Part shown: positions 32,983 to 41,244 of the stretch, piece after piece
Numbering within the stretch: the stretch's first letter is position 1
Layout: each line of letters opens with the position of its first letter
Origin: Gammaproteobacteria bacterium
GTDB lineage: Bacteria > Pseudomonadota > Gammaproteobacteria > Pseudomonadales > Pseudohongiellaceae
Reading direction: 5' to 3'
Length of the DNA stretch: 64,000 nucleotides
NCBI GenBank assembly: GCA_041395725.1
Contig: JAWKZW010000001.1
Span: forward strand, 1,488,001 to 1,552,000
The notes under the pieces: model-generated
Databases searched by the model: none
Told to the model about the DNA's origin: nothing
Seen by the model: only the letters and a program-made list of their open reading frames with translations
Translations under genes and position numbers: made by a program

Positions 32983-33431
32983 CGAGTGCAAGACATTTAT
33001 TCGGATTGTTTTGCACTCACGGGGCATTGCGGCAATGGGCGAATAGACCTTCAGACCCTGTTGAGTCCGGGGAGGGCTTTCTTCATTCGTTACACACGAC
33101 AGTATGTCAGTAAGATGCCATATCGCGGGCTGGTGTCGATGACAAGCGGGTTACCTGTCATACATTCAGGCATCCTTTCTCTACCCGTTTGCTCGCTAAC
33201 ATCACCGATATCCGCACGGTCGAGGACATTCTTGGGCACAGTGAGTTGAAAACCACACAGATCTATACCCATGTCCGAAATACCAGCAGTGGTCCTACTT
33301 CTTTTACAGGCACCTGCGAGGCTTGCCCGTCCCGAATTCTGCAGGTACATTGCACCATTCGGTGGAATTACAGTGGCTGTGATCATATCGATGTGGCTTC
33401 GCTACTGGTGGGTATGGAGAGATCTTGTTAA
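32983..33431 (+). pseudogene. intI: Integron-integrase (tyrosine recombinase) relic
   Basis: Two pieces in different frames. Piece 1 (from 32983) reads RVQDIYSDCFALTGHCGNGRIDLQTLL, matching the RVxDIDF...DGKGNKDRxTLLP region after catalytic box I. Piece 2 (from 33147) reads RVTCHTFRHPFSTRLL then TDIRTVEDILGHSELKTTQIYTHVRN, the C-terminal box with His-x-x-Arg, LGH and the nucleophilic Tyr. About 200 bases between them, where the IntI-specific insert lies, are missing, and the N-terminal half is unrecognisable. Clearly nonfunctional. Its direction away from the cassettes is that of an integron integrase. Confidence 0.88.
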
Positions 33432-33946
33432 GAATGAATCGGCTAAGGGCGGGTATTGAGGCTGTCACCGAGTGGGTCGGTAGCGTAGTGGCATGGCTGG
33501 CTCTGGTGCTTGTCTTGAATACCGGACTGGTTGTGCTGTTGCGCTATGCCTTCCAGACTGGCTCTATCCCTTTACAGGAATCTCTCATCTACATAAACGC
33601 AGTCCTGTTCACAATGGGAGCTGCCTATACGCTCAAGCGAGATGGTCATGTGCGGGTAGATATATTTTACAGCCGCCTTTCCGTGCGTCACCAGGCTTTG
33701 ATAAACCTGTTTGGAACACTATTTTTTTTAATGCCAGTGTGTGGCTTCATTCTCTGGAGTAGTTGGGATTATGTCTCTTTATCCTGGCAGATTCGCGAGA
33801 GATCCGTCGAAACCAGTGGTCTGCCAATAGTATACCTTCTTAAAAGCACGATTCTTCTGCTGGCGGCGCTGTTGTGGTGGCAGGGAATTGCGGAGATGCT
33901 TAAAGCAGTGAGGTTAATACGTGTCGACACTGGAGGGCAGCAATAG
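33425..33946 (+). CDS. dctQ: TRAP transporter small permease (DctQ)
   Basis: 173 residues, four membrane helices, DctQ family. Marks: GSVVAWLALVLVLNTGLVVLLRYAF, IPLQESLIYINAVLFTMGAAYTLKRDGHVRVDIFYSRLS (the RxxGHVRVD family motif). Partner of the large permease in sodium-driven uptake of carboxylates or related solutes. TTG 33425 has GGAGAG at good spacing; ATG 33434 is the alternative. It overlaps the end of the integrase relic, so the integron border touches this gene's start. Confidence 0.92.
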   Translation: MLRMNRLRAGIEAVTEWVGSVVAWLALVLVLNTGLVVLLRYAFQTGSIPLQESLIYINAVLFTMGAAYTLKRDGHVRVDIFYSRLSVRHQALINLFGTLFFLMPVCGFILWSSWDYVSLSWQIRERSVETSGLPIVYLLKSTILLLAALLWWQGIAEMLKAVRLIRVDTGGQQ

Positions 33947-35325
33947 TGCTGCCTCTTTCGCTGTTCGCGGTAATCTGTCTGGCCTTGATGCTGGGCTATC
34001 CTGTTGCCTTTACACTGGCGGGCGTGTCGCTGCTGTTTGCTGCTATTGGCAGTCTGGCGGGCGGGTTCGATCCGGCCTACATCGCGATCATTCCAAACCG
34101 GATCTACGGCATCATCATCAACCAGAATCTTCTGGCGGTTCCCTTGTTTGTGTTCATGGGGGTAATGCTGGAGAAATCCCGGCTCGCGGAGGAATTGCTG
34201 GACAACATGGCACGAGTGTTTGGTCGGTTGCCGGGAGGGCTGGGCATCTCCGTGGTGATCGTCGGGATGCTGCTGGCGGCCAGTACTGGAATAGTCGGTG
34301 CCACGGTGGTGACCATGGGTATTCTGTCCTTACCGACCATGTTAAAGCGAGGCTATAACCCTTCCTTCGCCTGTGGCACTTTGTGTGCCACCGGAACTCT
34401 TGGGCAGATCATTCCACCGTCTATCAGTCTCGTACTGTTGGGTGAGGTGCTGTCCAGCGCCTATCAGCAATCCCAGTTGAACGGTGGTGTGTTTTCTCCC
34501 GATGTAGTGACTATCGGTGATCTTTTTGCGGGTGCCTTACTGCCCGGATTGCTGTTAGTTTTCTTATACGGCTTGTATGTTTTTGCTGTTGCGCTATTGA
34601 GGCCCGATCAGGCACCTGCCGCTGGTCAAAGAAAAAATGGTGTCGGGTCTGAAAGCATGACTGTGGTTCTGCTCCTGTTATTGAAAGGATTGTTCCCTCC
34701 GGTACTGCTGATAGCCGCCGTACTTGGTTCCATTCTGGCGGGCGTGGCGACGCCGACTGAAGCCGCCAGTGTTGGCGCTATCGGTGCGAGTCTTTTGGCC
34801 CTTATTAAGAAACAGCTTGGGTTTCGGGTCCTTCAGCAGGTGAATGTGGAGACCATGCGAATTACCGCCATGGTCTATCTGATATTGATCGGGGCGACCA
34901 TTTTCTCATCGGTGTTCCGTGGCTTTGGCGGGGATATTCTCATCGAAGAACTACTGGGCAACCTGCCAGGGGGAGTGCTCGGCGCCATGTTTCTGGTGAT
35001 GCTACTTATATTTTTATTGGGCTTCATACTGGACTTTATTGAGATAACCTTCATGGTCGTACCTCTGGTCGGGCCGGTGTTGCTTTCCATGGGTGTCGAC
35101 CCGGTCTGGTTGGGGATCATGTTGGCGATCAATCTGCAGACCTCTTTTTTAACCCCACCTTTCGGCTTTTCCCTTTTCTATTTACGGAGCGTAGCCCCCC
35201 CGGAGGTACGTACAGTCGATATCTACAGGGGCGTAATCCCGTTTGTGCTTATCCAGCTTAGTGCTTTGCTGATTTTGTCTCTCTGGCCGGAGTTGGCTAC
35301 CTGGTTGCCGGACGCTCTCGACTGA
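33946..35325 (+). CDS. dctM: TRAP transporter large permease (DctM)
   Basis: 459 residues with about 12-13 membrane helices. Starts at GTG 33946, overlapping the dctQ stop by one base (TAGTG), so translation is coupled. DctM motifs: LGYPVAFTLAGVSLLFAAIGS, NQNLLAVPLFVFMGVMLEKSRLAEELLDNM, CATGTLGQIIPPSISLVLLGEV, GVATPTEAASVGAIGASLLAL and NLQTSFLTPPFGFSLFYLRS. It forms the transport core; the matching binding-protein gene may be dctP at 37052-38155. Confidence 0.95.
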   Translation: MLPLSLFAVICLALMLGYPVAFTLAGVSLLFAAIGSLAGGFDPAYIAIIPNRIYGIIINQNLLAVPLFVFMGVMLEKSRLAEELLDNMARVFGRLPGGLGISVVIVGMLLAASTGIVGATVVTMGILSLPTMLKRGYNPSFACGTLCATGTLGQIIPPSISLVLLGEVLSSAYQQSQLNGGVFSPDVVTIGDLFAGALLPGLLLVFLYGLYVFAVALLRPDQAPAAGQRKNGVGSESMTVVLLLLLKGLFPPVLLIAAVLGSILAGVATPTEAASVGAIGASLLALIKKQLGFRVLQQVNVETMRITAMVYLILIGATIFSSVFRGFGGDILIEELLGNLPGGVLGAMFLVMLLIFLLGFILDFIEITFMVVPLVGPVLLSMGVDPVWLGIMLAINLQTSFLTPPFGFSLFYLRSVAPPEVRTVDIYRGVIPFVLIQLSALLILSLWPELATWLPDALD

Positions 35326-35457
35326 CCACTGAGTCTGGCATTGTATTACCATCGGAGGCAGTAATGAGACATCTCAGTAAGTAGCAGATGCAACAGATTG
35401 GTCTTTGCGTTGTCCAAAACATTCAGAGTTGAAAAGAAGAAACTCGCAGGAATACCA

Positions 35458-35862
35458 ATGATTGATAAGGAAGAATTGGACCAGGACCCCGCGCCGACAG
35501 GGGAGCTGACTCTGCAGACCTTGGCGATGCCGAGAGACACGAATGCCAATGGCGATATCTTCGGAGGCTGGCTGGTTTCGCAAATGGACCTGGCGGCGGG
35601 CATTGCAATGAAACGCGTTGCCAAGGGCCGATCGGCGACCGTTGCCATCAAGAATGTTAATTTTCTCTACCCAGTGAATGTTGGTTCAACCGTCAGCTGT
35701 TACGCTGAGCTGGAAGAGATAGGGCGCAGCTCGGCTCACATCAATATCGAAGTATGGATCTTCAACGCAGGTGCGGACGAAAATTTGCGTAAGGTTGCCG
35801 AAGGTCAGTTTGTGTTCGTGGCCATCGACGATAATGGCCGAACTAGGCCGATACCACGCTGA
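35458..35862 (+). CDS. Acyl-CoA thioesterase, hotdog fold (YciA-like)
   Basis: 134 residues. The hotdog core has TLAMPRDTNANGDIFGGWLVSQMDLAAGIAMKRVAKGRSATVAIKNVNFLYPVNVGSTVSCYAELEEIGRSS; Asn-Gly-Asp-Ile-Phe-Gly-Gly is the catalytic region of YciA-type enzymes, which split acyl-CoAs to acid and CoA. ATG 35458 follows AGGAA; the frame open to 35398 is not needed. Separate from the TRAP operon by 132 bases. Confidence 0.9.
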   Translation: MIDKEELDQDPAPTGELTLQTLAMPRDTNANGDIFGGWLVSQMDLAAGIAMKRVAKGRSATVAIKNVNFLYPVNVGSTVSCYAELEEIGRSSAHINIEVWIFNAGADENLRKVAEGQFVFVAIDDNGRTRPIPR

Positions 35863-35885
35863 GTTAGCAACATAGCTTTTATTAA

Positions 35886-35923
35886 TACCCGGGTATAATT
35901 GACTAACTATTAATACCCGGGTA
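35886..35923. promoter_or_regulatory. Double palindromic operator with -10 box
   Basis: The palindrome TACCCGGGTA occurs at 35886-35895 and 35914-35923, each inside a longer match TTAATACCCGGGTA, with starts 28 bases apart. TATAAT (35894-35899) overlaps the edge of the first. This looks like a repressor site over the promoter of the DUF2239 gene at 35952. The regulator is unknown. Confidence 0.65.
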
Positions 35924-35951
35924 ATAATACCTCCTGACCCCGGAGGTACGT

Positions 35952-36653
35952 ATGTCCAGTTTGAAAACTTCGCCGACCCTGATTGCTTTTTCCGCTGGTG
36001 ACCGTGTGGCCAGCGGTTCCCCTGAGCAGGCAATTCCTGACTTGAAGCGTTTTATCGGCCAGTTTCCGGACCGTAACCTGCTGGTACTGGATGCGGTCAG
36101 CAGTCAGCCAGTGGAGCTGGATCTCCGCTTATCCGTTGAGCGACTTCTGTCCGTGCTGCACGGCCCGCCAGCAAATTCCGGCGATACCGGCTCGGCTCAT
36201 GCTACAGAAACAACTGGAGACGCACACCAACCGGAAAAGTCCGGCCTTGCTGACAGTGAAATTGATCCAGGTATCTCCGAGGTAAACGCAAGGGCTCCCA
36301 AACGACCCAGGGGCCGACCGAAGCTGGGCGTGGTCGCCAGGGAGGTAACCCTGCTGCCGCGCCATTGGGAATGGCTCGCCACGCAGCCCGGTGGCGCGTC
36401 TGTCGCTCTGCGGAAACTGGTCGAAAGCGCCCGTAAAACGAGCCGGCAGACCGACTTTCATCGCCTTGCCCAGGAATCAGCCTTCCGGTTTATGACCAGT
36501 ATCGCCGGCGATGAAGCGGGTTACGAGGAAGCCGTGCGTGCACTTTATGCAGACGATCTGGCACGTCTGGAATCAATCGTTGCAGCCTGGCCTGTGGACG
36601 TTGCCAGGCATGCTGTTACTTTGGCGAAGTCAGCACACACTTACCTTGAATAG
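35952..36653 (+). CDS. DUF2239-family protein with AT-hook-like motif
   Basis: 233 residues. N-terminal domain LIAFSAGDRVASGSPEQAIPDLKRF, a variable linker, then KRPRGRPKLGVVAREVTLLPRHWEWLATQPGGASVALRKLVESAR. The PRGRPK core is an AT-hook, suggesting DNA binding, and the rest is the DUF2239 signature. Function unknown; the family could bind the palindromes found just upstream, giving autoregulation. Preceded by CGGAGG. Confidence 0.88.
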   Translation: MSSLKTSPTLIAFSAGDRVASGSPEQAIPDLKRFIGQFPDRNLLVLDAVSSQPVELDLRLSVERLLSVLHGPPANSGDTGSAHATETTGDAHQPEKSGLADSEIDPGISEVNARAPKRPRGRPKLGVVAREVTLLPRHWEWLATQPGGASVALRKLVESARKTSRQTDFHRLAQESAFRFMTSIAGDEAGYEEAVRALYADDLARLESIVAAWPVDVARHAVTLAKSAHTYLE

Positions 36654-37051
36654 CCTTTAAAGCTTTAACCAGCTTTCGGGTCACAGGAGCCAGAATCAGC
36701 ATCGCGGGTTGAAAAGGATTCGCCGGAAGCAAATGCAACGGGTGCAATGCCAGCCAGTCCGGTCAGGACAGCTATTCGTTAAGTGGTGGTATGGGCTAAA
36801 GAGAAGGCTAAAAAAGAGTAAAGGATAAAGACCGGTGAACGCCAGTAGTCAGCACACGGCAGAATAAACATCACATCACCGGGACACTATCCCGCCCGGC
36901 ACGGGACGTCCTGGCGGAAGCCGAGCCTGGCAGAGCGGATTACCAACAGCAGCACACTGACGTTGGGCCGGGCGGCGGGGAGCAACGAGTCGTCGAGCCA
37001 AACAGCCCCGGCGCACATTGCCTTTTATAGTGCTCTGAAGCGAAGTAAGTA
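36654..37051. other. Intergenic region between convergent DUF2239 and dctP genes
   Basis: About 400 bases, GC-rich with several short inverted repeats (GCCGGGCGGCGGGG and neighbours), no open frame with a ribosome binding site. A bidirectional terminator would be expected here but no hairpin followed by a T run is clear. Confidence 0.5.
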
Positions 37052-38155
37052 CTAATTGACCGGAAGGTTTCGAGCCTCAATAAAGGCATCTTCGGCAATC
37101 CGGTGGTAAGCCGACACGCCATCAAGAAATGCCTTCCAGGATTCGTAAACCCGGGTACTGGTCTCATCCACAGCGGCCATTTCCTGGATAACCTGTTCGG
37201 ACAGGCGGCGGAATTCCTGCAGCACGTCATCAGGAAGCCGGCGCACTTCGACGTTGTGTTCGTTGACGAGGGTTTGCAGTGCTTCGTTGTTGCGGGCGGT
37301 CAGTTCATCATAGACCCGCTGGTTCATGACTTCAGCGGCAGCCAGCAGAATTTCCTGCAGGTCTTCCGGCAGCGCTTCGAAGGCCTCCTTGTTGAACAGG
37401 GTTTCGAGCGTGGAACCGGGCTCGTGCCAGCCTGGGTAATAATAGTAGCGCGCCACAGTGTGGTAGCCCGCCGACAGGTCATTGTAGGGACTTACCCACT
37501 CTGTGGCATCCAACGCGCCGGTTTCAAGAGCGGTGAAAACATCGCTTACCTGCATGGTGACCGGTACCCCGCCGGCGCGGGCGAAAACTTCGCCCCCAAG
37601 GCCCGGGATTCGCATCTTCAGGCCCTGAAGGTCTGCTACGGAATTGATCTCCCGGTTGAACCAGCCAAACATCTGGGTGCCGGAATTGCCACCCCGCACC
37701 GGAATCAGATTGTAGGGCGCATAAATCTCTTTCCACAGCTCATTGCCCCCGCCGTAGGCCAGCCAGGCGTCCATCTCCGTGCCCGTCAGCCCGAAAGGGA
37801 TGGTGGAAAAGAACGGTGTGGCGTTGATCTTGCCCTGCCAGTAATAGGCGCCGCTATGGCCTATCTCCGCAGTTCCGGCGGATACTGCATCAAAAACTTC
37901 CAGACCACCCACCAGTTCGTTGGCGCCGTAAACCCGGATACGCAGGCGCCCGTTACTCATTTTTTCAACGCTGCGGGCGAACTGCTCCGGTGCCGTGCCC
38001 AGGGCGGGCAGGTTCTTCGGCCAGGAGGTAATCATTTTCCAGTTGTAAGTCTGTTGCGGTGCCACTGTGGCATTACCGGCGCCAGGATTACTCTCTGCGC
38101 CACAGGCCAGCAGCCCCACTGCCAGTAAAGCCGGTACAACCAGTTTGAATGTCAT
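37052..38155 (-). CDS. dctP: TRAP transporter substrate-binding protein (DctP)
   Basis: 367 residues. Lipoprotein signal with LLAC (Cys18), so it is membrane-tethered in the periplasm. DctP family pattern: WKMITSWPKNLPALGTAPEQFARSVEKMSNGRLRIRVYGANELV, LKMRIPGLGGEVFARAGGVPVTMQVSDVFTALETGALDATEW with the conserved Arg that binds the ligand's carboxylate. The length and motifs suit the alpha-keto acid / mannitol type. It is on the opposite strand from dctQM, 1.7 kb away, instead of in one operon. Confidence 0.93.
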   Translation of the reverse strand: MTFKLVVPALLAVGLLACGAESNPGAGNATVAPQQTYNWKMITSWPKNLPALGTAPEQFARSVEKMSNGRLRIRVYGANELVGGLEVFDAVSAGTAEIGHSGAYYWQGKINATPFFSTIPFGLTGTEMDAWLAYGGGNELWKEIYAPYNLIPVRGGNSGTQMFGWFNREINSVADLQGLKMRIPGLGGEVFARAGGVPVTMQVSDVFTALETGALDATEWVSPYNDLSAGYHTVARYYYYPGWHEPGSTLETLFNKEAFEALPEDLQEILLAAAEVMNQRVYDELTARNNEALQTLVNEHNVEVRRLPDDVLQEFRRLSEQVIQEMAAVDETSTRVYESWKAFLDGVSAYHRIAEDAFIEARNLPVN

Positions 38156-38235
38156 GATGCTTGTTAACTCCGGTGCGCAGGCCTGAAAGCCTGCATAGTA
38201 AAGTAATTGCTATTCTAATTAGTCGGTAGTTTGCT

Positions 38236-38280
38236 GCCCAACGCCCAACGCCCAACGCCCAACGCCCAACGCCCAACGCC
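38236..38280. repeat. Heptanucleotide tandem repeat
   Basis: Six full copies of GCCCAAC (38236-38277) plus a partial copy, without a mismatch. It lies between the uvrD stop (38310) and the dctP start (38155), 80 bases upstream of dctP. Seven-base units change spacing by slippage and could alter dctP promoter strength. Confidence 0.95.
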
Positions 38281-38309
38281 AGCATCAGCCGGAGGATAGG
38301 CCCGGCATC

Positions 38310-40511
38310 TCACACTGCTTCAAGTTTCGCGTAGGACAACACCAGCCACTTGCTGCCGAAACCGTCAAAATTAACCTGAACCCGGGCATTATGCCCCTGG
38401 CCTTCGTAATTAAGAATCACCCCTTCGCCGAATTTACCGTGTACAACCCGTTGGCCCAGGGACAGCTGGGTCTGAGGCACCTCGGCCCCACCGCCGTTAA
38501 ATCCCGACAGGGGACGAACACCGGTCAGCGCCGGCCTGGTAATGGAAGACTTCAGGCGGATCTCTTCCACCAGTTCGGCAGGAATCTCGCGGATGAACCG
38601 CGACGGACGGGTCATATTGACGTCTCCGTGCATTCGCCGCGACTCGGCATAACACAGGTACAACTTGGTCTTGGCACGGGTTATACCCACGTAACAGAGA
38701 CGGCGCTCTTCTTCCAGCCCGGACAGATTTTCCATCGACATACGGTGCGGGAACAGCCCTTCTTCCATGCCGGCCAGGAACACCAGGGGAAACTCGAGCC
38801 CCTTGGCAGAATGCAGAGTCATCAGCTGAACCGCGTCTTCCTCGTCCCCCGCCTGGGCGTCTCCCGCATCCAGCGCCGCCTGATCCAGAAAGGCGGCCAG
38901 GATGGATTTGGCAGTCATGTCGTCATCCACATCAAGTTCCGACTCGTCGAAACTGTTAGCGGCGGTAATCAGTTCATCCAGGTTTTCCAGTCTGGCCCGG
39001 GCTTTCTCGCCGCCTTCCTTTTCATGGTGCTGAACCAGCCCGCTATGCTTGATGATGTGTTCCACCTTGTGGTGCAGCTCAAGGTTGGTGCAGGCATCGT
39101 CCATGGATTCAATCAGGTCGAGAAACGCCTGCAAAGAGTTCGCTGCCCGAGAGCTGAGCAGCCTCTCGCTAACACTCCTCAGGCAGGCGGTCCACAGGGA
39201 GCTGCCTTCCTGCCGGGCCAGCATCCGCACCTGCTCGATGGTCCGCCCGCCTATGCCTCGGGTAGGCACGTTGATCACCCGCTCCATGGCGGTATCGTCA
39301 TGACGATTGACCAGCAGGCGCAGGTAGGCCAGGGCATTCTTGATTTCCAGCCGTTCGTAAAAACGATGGCCGCCATAGATCCGGTAGGGCATACCAACCC
39401 GCAGCAGTGCGTCTTCCAGTTCCCGGGACTGGGCGTTAGACCGGTAAAGCACCGCTGAGTCAACCCGACGGTTGCCCTTGTTCACCCAGTCCTGCAGCCG
39501 ATCAACAATAAACCGCGCCTCGTCCTGCTCATTAAAGGCTTCGTACACCGAGATCTGCTCGCCATCGGACCCATCGGTCCATAATTCCTTGCCCAGTCGA
39601 CCCTGATTGTTGGCGATCAGCTTGTTGGCGGCGTTCAGTATTGTCGAAGTGGAGCGGTAGTTCTGCTCCAGACGGACGATTTCACTGCCGGGAAAATCGC
39701 TGCTGAATTTCTGAATATTTTCAATCTTAGCGCCGCGCCAGCCATAGATCGACTGGTCGTCGTCGCCAACCACCATCATCTGGTTCCGATTACCGGCCAG
39801 CACCCGCAGCCACGCGTACTGGATTGTATTGGTGTCCTGAAATTCGTCCACCAGAATATGCCGGAAGCGGCGCTGGTAGTGATCCAGAATCTGTGGATTT
39901 TTCAGCCACAGTTCGTGGGCTCGCAGCAGAATTTCGGCGAAGTCCACCATGCCGCCGCGATCACAGGCCTCTTCATAGGCCGCGTAAATTGCGGCCATGT
40001 TACGGCCGTAATCGTCGCCGACGGTTTCCAGGTTGGCGGCCCGCAGGCCCTCGTCTTTCTGTGAATTGATAAACCATTGGATCTGTCGCGGCGGGTACTT
40101 ATCCTCGTCGATACCCAGGCTGCGACACAGCCGCTTGATAAGGCGCAGCTGATCGTCACTGTCGAGGATATGAAAATCCTCCACCAGGCCGGCCTCCTGC
40201 CAGTGAGTGCGCAACAGTCGATGAGCCAGACCATGGAAGGTGCCAACCCACATGCCGCCGATAGGTTGAGACAGCAGTTGCTCGATTCGGCCGCGCATTT
40301 CCCGTGCCGCCTTGTTGGTGAATGTCACCGCCAGAATGCTGTAGGGCGAAGCCTGTTCGGCATGCAACAACCAGGCAATGCGATGTACCAGCACGCGGGT
40401 CTTGCCACTGCCCGCCCCAGCCAGCACCAGCAGGCTTTGGGAACTGGTAGTAACGGCCTGCCGCTGCGGGGCGTTAAGTTTGTCGAGAATATGGGAGACG
40501 TCATCCATCAT
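38310..40511 (-). CDS. uvrD: DNA helicase II UvrD
   Basis: 733 residues (720 in E. coli), SF1A 3'-5' helicase for nucleotide-excision and mismatch repair. Q motif LNAPQRQAV, Walker A AGAGSGKT (residues 31-38), motif Ia AVTFTNKAAREMRGRI, motif II VDEFQDTN, motif III VVGDDDQSIYGWRGA, motif V VQLMTLHSAKGLEFPLVFLAGMEEGLFPH, motif VI EERRLCYVGITRAK. The C-terminal Tudor-like RNA-polymerase-binding region (LGQRVVHGKFGEGVILNYEG) is present. Starts ATGATG at 40511; either Met is possible. Confidence 0.97.
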   Translation of the reverse strand: MMDDVSHILDKLNAPQRQAVTTSSQSLLVLAGAGSGKTRVLVHRIAWLLHAEQASPYSILAVTFTNKAAREMRGRIEQLLSQPIGGMWVGTFHGLAHRLLRTHWQEAGLVEDFHILDSDDQLRLIKRLCRSLGIDEDKYPPRQIQWFINSQKDEGLRAANLETVGDDYGRNMAAIYAAYEEACDRGGMVDFAEILLRAHELWLKNPQILDHYQRRFRHILVDEFQDTNTIQYAWLRVLAGNRNQMMVVGDDDQSIYGWRGAKIENIQKFSSDFPGSEIVRLEQNYRSTSTILNAANKLIANNQGRLGKELWTDGSDGEQISVYEAFNEQDEARFIVDRLQDWVNKGNRRVDSAVLYRSNAQSRELEDALLRVGMPYRIYGGHRFYERLEIKNALAYLRLLVNRHDDTAMERVINVPTRGIGGRTIEQVRMLARQEGSSLWTACLRSVSERLLSSRAANSLQAFLDLIESMDDACTNLELHHKVEHIIKHSGLVQHHEKEGGEKARARLENLDELITAANSFDESELDVDDDMTAKSILAAFLDQAALDAGDAQAGDEEDAVQLMTLHSAKGLEFPLVFLAGMEEGLFPHRMSMENLSGLEEERRLCYVGITRAKTKLYLCYAESRRMHGDVNMTRPSRFIREIPAELVEEIRLKSSITRPALTGVRPLSGFNGGGAEVPQTQLSLGQRVVHGKFGEGVILNYEGQGHNARVQVNFDGFGSKWLVLSYAKLEAV

Positions 40512-41244
40512 GATGGGCGCTATTCTAGCAAAATTACCCCATTCGTCTGCGATTGATCCGAACAGAAGGGAGTTTTATTGTCAGGTTCATTACCAGACGC
40601 CGGGACGGCGTCTAAAACTCCTCGGATGACAGCATATGTAGGGGCGCATTTTTGGCGGCGAAGCGACCCATCGGCGTATCGCGACATGCGCGGAAACCAA
40701 ACGCGAGCCGGAAGCGTAAACCTTCTGAGAGTAATTAGCGGTGGCCAGAATCTTCGCTTTCTGCGCCGGGTCGCCTGATGGGATTTTCACGGCGCACTGG
40801 AAACCAGACAGATAGCTGAAGAGCGCCTGGTTACGTGCCGCAGCACTCTGGTATGTTGGCGTTGAAGTTTGCCGTACCTGGCATCGCTTATCGGGCAATA
40901 AGGTGACCATTTCCTGCGGGTGTCCCGTCCGGCGGGGCCTTCAGACAAGCTCGCTGGCTTCGTTGTACTGCCTTGACAGGCAGACGCATGAAGACGGCAA
41001 TGCGCCTTGCCAGCGGACTCAGTCTGGAGGCCAGAGCAGTGTGGTAATTAATCAGAGGCTCCTTAAGCAGGGGTTGCTTAGCTAAACGCGCCAAGTTTGG
41101 TAGAATCGGCGCCCTGACAAAGTTTCAGTACCGCAATTCCGCAGGCGATCCACCCGCGAAACCAATTCCCTTCCCCGGCTGGCGTATCGGAATTCTGACC
41201 GGGTATACCGTCACCGAGATAGGACCAACCGTTAGGAGATCAAC
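40512..41244. other. Intergenic region between divergent uvrD and gcdH genes
   Basis: 733 bases. A minus-strand open frame at 40590-40910 would give 106 residues (QALFSYLSGFQCAVKIPSG, ASGSRLVSAHVAIRRWVASP) with no family and no clear ribosome binding site; it may be a gene remnant and is left uncalled. A dispersed-repeat end lies at 41040-41066. The gcdH start is preceded by TTAGGAG at 41232-41238. Confidence 0.5.
41040..41066 (-). repeat. Solo end of a dispersed repeat
   Basis: TGTGGTAATTAATCAGAGG followed by CTCCTTAA matches the right terminus of the MITE-like element at 62049-62212, and its complement matches the short piece at 19752-19769. The neighbouring AGTCTGGAGGCC also matches the interior of that element. 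No matching left end was found here. Confidence 0.6.

Larger units (their letters stand above)
22057..33431 (-). mobile_element. Decayed chromosomal integron: ten-cassette array plus integrase relic
   Basis: Ten gene cassettes run on the minus strand. Each gene is followed at its 3' end by an attC site that, read on the minus strand, begins TAACA or TAACGAA and ends GGCGTTATG, GCGTTAG or close variants, with internal inverted repeats. Order from the integrase side: exported protein; higBA; membrane protein; esterase; HEPN-like; DUF6090; hicBA; broken membrane gene; small membrane protein; relE/XRE pair. The integrase relic at 32983-33431 is on the plus strand, divergent from the cassettes, as in standard integrons. 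Two insertion sequences split attC sites. attC sites differ in length (49-113 bases), so cassettes have mixed origins. Confidence 0.9.

Noticed and set aside
32775..32996. Minus-strand frame near the integrase relic
   Set aside because: Antisense to the degenerate integrase region and without any known domain; lacks a ribosome binding site.
38236..38280. Heptamer repeat as a CRISPR-like array
   Set aside because: Seven-base units without spacers; a simple tandem repeat.
40590..40910. Minus-strand frame of 106 codons upstream of uvrD
   Set aside because: Coding-like composition in part but no ribosome binding site, no family, and a Pro/Arg-rich odd end; could be a remnant, kept only as a note.
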